Positions 4,236-5,908 of a DNA stretch of 5,908 bases are shown piece after piece. A program made the translations under genes and the position numbers. Location of the stretch: positions 1-5,908 of the forward strand of contig MNYI01000025.1 of NCBI GenBank assembly GCA_001873945.1, read 5' to 3'. The notes under the pieces were generated by a model. It was not told where the DNA came from. It did not search any database and saw only the letters and a list, made by a program, of their open reading frames with translations. The DNA is from Candidatus Desantisbacteria bacterium CG2_30_40_21. GTDB taxonomy: Bacteria > UBA9089 > CG2-30-40-21. Every line of letters begins with the position of its first letter. The stretch's first letter is position 1.

Positions 4236-5759
4236 TTACCTCTTCTCTTTCTTCTCCGTAAAAACATGTTCCTTAAACTCCTGAATACATGCCTTCAGGT
4301 TTGCATCAATAACACTGGTGATTTCTTTTTGTTCAGCAATTTGTTTTTCTACTGCCGGATGTTTTTGCTCCATAAATTTCAAAAACTCTTCCTCAAACGA
4401 CTGGCAGTCAGCGACCGGAACATCATCCAGATAGCTATTTACGCCTGCATAAAGTATTAACACCTGTTTTTCAACAGGCATAGGAACATATTGTCCCTGT
4501 TTGAGGATTTCAATCATTCTTTTGCCTCGATTAAGGGTATGTTGGGTGGCTGCATCCAGATCGCTGGCAAATTGAGCAAAAGCTGCCATCTCGCGATATT
4601 GTGCCAACCCCAATCTCAGAGTACCTGCAACCTGTTTCATGGCTTTTAATTGAGCTGATGAACCTACCCTTGAAACAGAGAGTCCAACATTAATAGCTGG
4701 TTTAATCCCAGCGTAAAATGATTCGCTATCAAGGTATATCTGTCCATCAGTAATGGAGATAACATTTGTAGGGATATAAGCTGAAACATCGCCTGCCTGT
4801 GTTTCAATAATCGGTAAAGCAGTAAGACTGCCGCCACCTTTTTCAAGGCTTAGTTTGGCTGCTCTTTCTAATAATCTGGAATGCAGATAAAAAATATCCC
4901 CTGGATATGCCTCTCTTCCCGGTGGTCTTCTTAGAAGCAGAGACATCTGTCGATAAGCCGTTGCATGCTTGGAAAGATCATCATAGACAACAAGGGCATG
5001 TTTTCCCTTATCCCTGAAATACTCACCAATGGCACAGCCTGTATATGGTGAAATATATTGAAGTGATGCAGGATCACTGGCTGTGGCTAAGACAATAGTG
5101 ACAAACTCCATGCACCCATGTTTTTCTAATATTGATACCACATGAGCCACGGTTGATTGTTTTTGTCCAATAGCTACATAGATACAATACATATCCTTAC
5201 CCTTTTGATTAAGAATGGTATCTATTGCTATAGCTGTTTTCCCGAGCTGTCTATCGCTGATAATCAATTCCCTTTGTCCCCGTCCAATAGGGGTCATGGC
5301 ATCTATAGCCTTTATCCCTGTTTGAAGCGGCTCCTTAACTGGCATACGATCTACTACCCCTGGTGCCCTATTTTCTATAGGGTTGAATGTCTTAGCTTTG
5401 ATTGGTCCCTTACCATCAATAGGCTGCCCAAGTGCATTCACCACCCTGCCCAACATACACTCACCAACTGGAACCTCAACTATTTTACCAGTTAGTTTAG
5501 CTGTATCCCCTTCTTTTATCTCCACATCCGAGCCCATTACCACTGCTGAAACGGTCTCTTCCTCTAAGTTTAATACCATGCCTTGAACGCCACTTGAAAA
5601 CTCAATCAATTCCCCTGCCATAGCATTGGAAAGCCCATAAATTCTGGCAACATTATCACCAATCTGGACAACCGTACCAACCTCTGTTACATTAAGCTCT
5701 TTTTTATATCTTTGAATCTCATCTTTTATAACTGAACTTATCTCTTCTGGCTTAATCAT
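4236..5759 (-). CDS. atpA: F-type ATP synthase subunit alpha
   Basis: The 507-residue regulatory, non-catalytic nucleotide-binding subunit of F1; three copies alternate with beta. Regions are an N-terminal barrel (about 20-90), a nucleotide-binding domain (about 91-370) and a C-terminal helical domain. Motifs are RGQRELII before the P-loop, Walker B LVVYDD (256-261), RRPPGREAYPGD, ETQAGDVSAYIPTNVISITDGQI, and VGLSVSRVGSSAQ with the arginine finger at about 364 that reaches into the beta catalytic site. The P-loop reads SDRQLGKT (168-175) where most alphas have GDRQTGKT, so the first Gly is Ser and the Thr is Leu; Lys-Thr is kept. Start chosen: ATG at 5759, with AGGAGG at 5770-5765, 5 bases upstream. 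A TTG at 5774 would swallow that site and is rejected. Upstream the expected delta gene (atpH) is not within the 149 bases seen; repeat copy C is there instead. Confidence 0.98.
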   Translation of the reverse strand: MIKPEEISSVIKDEIQRYKKELNVTEVGTVVQIGDNVARIYGLSNAMAGELIEFSSGVQGMVLNLEEETVSAVVMGSDVEIKEGDTAKLTGKIVEVPVGECMLGRVVNALGQPIDGKGPIKAKTFNPIENRAPGVVDRMPVKEPLQTGIKAIDAMTPIGRGQRELIISDRQLGKTAIAIDTILNQKGKDMYCIYVAIGQKQSTVAHVVSILEKHGCMEFVTIVLATASDPASLQYISPYTGCAIGEYFRDKGKHALVVYDDLSKHATAYRQMSLLLRRPPGREAYPGDIFYLHSRLLERAAKLSLEKGGGSLTALPIIETQAGDVSAYIPTNVISITDGQIYLDSESFYAGIKPAINVGLSVSRVGSSAQLKAMKQVAGTLRLGLAQYREMAAFAQFASDLDAATQHTLNRGKRMIEILKQGQYVPMPVEKQVLILYAGVNSYLDDVPVADCQSFEEEFLKFMEQKHPAVEKQIAEQKEITSVIDANLKACIQEFKEHVFTEKKEKR

Positions 5760-5805
5760 TTCATCCTCCTGCAATTATGTCATGCCTATAATAATGAAAA
5801 ATCGT

Positions 5806-5908
5806 AACTACTCAGGTAAAGTAATTCATCACGGAGAACACATAAATTGATAGGTTGATAGGTTGATGAGTTTATAGGTTAAAGGAACACAGATTCATAA
5901 TTCATAAA
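5806..5908 (+). repeat. Octamer-built palindromic repeat, copy C (cut by window end)
   Basis: It begins with TAACTACTCA (about 5807-5816), the inverse of the tail of copy A (GTGAGTAGTTA) and equal to the tail seen beside copy B. A run ATCACGGAGAACACATAAA follows. Two TTGATAGG-type units and a stretch identical to window positions 1-53 come next (5856-5908). The element is incomplete at the window end. It lies about 50 bases upstream of the atpA start codon, and no clear promoter for atpA is visible in the gap. Confidence 0.75.

Noticed and set aside
4218..5586. Several open frames in or opposite atpA (4218-4460, 4664-4846, 5157-5495, 5383-5586)
   Set aside because: All overlap the fully conserved alpha gene in other frames and resemble no known protein.

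Overview
This window is a low-GC bacterial chromosome fragment. It carries the F1 part of an F-type ATP synthase operon on the minus strand, read atpA (alpha), atpG (gamma), atpD (beta), atpC (epsilon) from position 5759 down to 1121. The gene order is the common bacterial one and all four reading frames are intact. The sequence alone does not name the organism. The many dispersed palindromic repeats between housekeeping genes would suit an uncultivated environmental bacterium assembled from short reads, but that is inference.

Layout from left to right. Positions 1-143 hold a palindromic repeat built of octamers (copy A). Positions 173-700 on the plus strand encode a 175-residue coiled-coil protein with a C-terminal membrane segment. 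A 97-bp inverted-repeat element begins at its stop codon (698-794). Next comes a consensus sigma-70 promoter (829-857), about 185 bp with no convincing protein gene, and a perfect 19-bp-stem terminator (1004-1047). Together these look like a free-standing small RNA gene. The terminator is symmetrical and sits between the converging plus-strand RNA and the minus-strand atp operon. Nothing recognisable lies in 1048-1120. The atp genes fill the rest.

The spacers inside the atp operon are unusually long: 240 bp (atpA-atpG), 192 bp (atpG-atpD) and 175 bp (atpD-atpC). Each contains a different long palindrome or repeat. The atpG-atpD spacer holds a second, inverted copy (B) of the octamer repeat, flanked by a 10-bp direct repeat that looks like a target-site duplication. 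A third copy (C) begins upstream of atpA and is cut by the window end. The last 53 bases of the window are identical to the first 53.

The four F1 subunits would form the catalytic head (alpha3 beta3) and rotor stalk (gamma, epsilon) that couple proton or sodium flow to ATP synthesis. The Fo genes and delta are not in the window. Two subunit details stand out. Epsilon is only 85 residues long and lacks the C-terminal helical domain. The alpha P-loop has Ser in place of the usual first Gly and Leu in place of the usual Thr.
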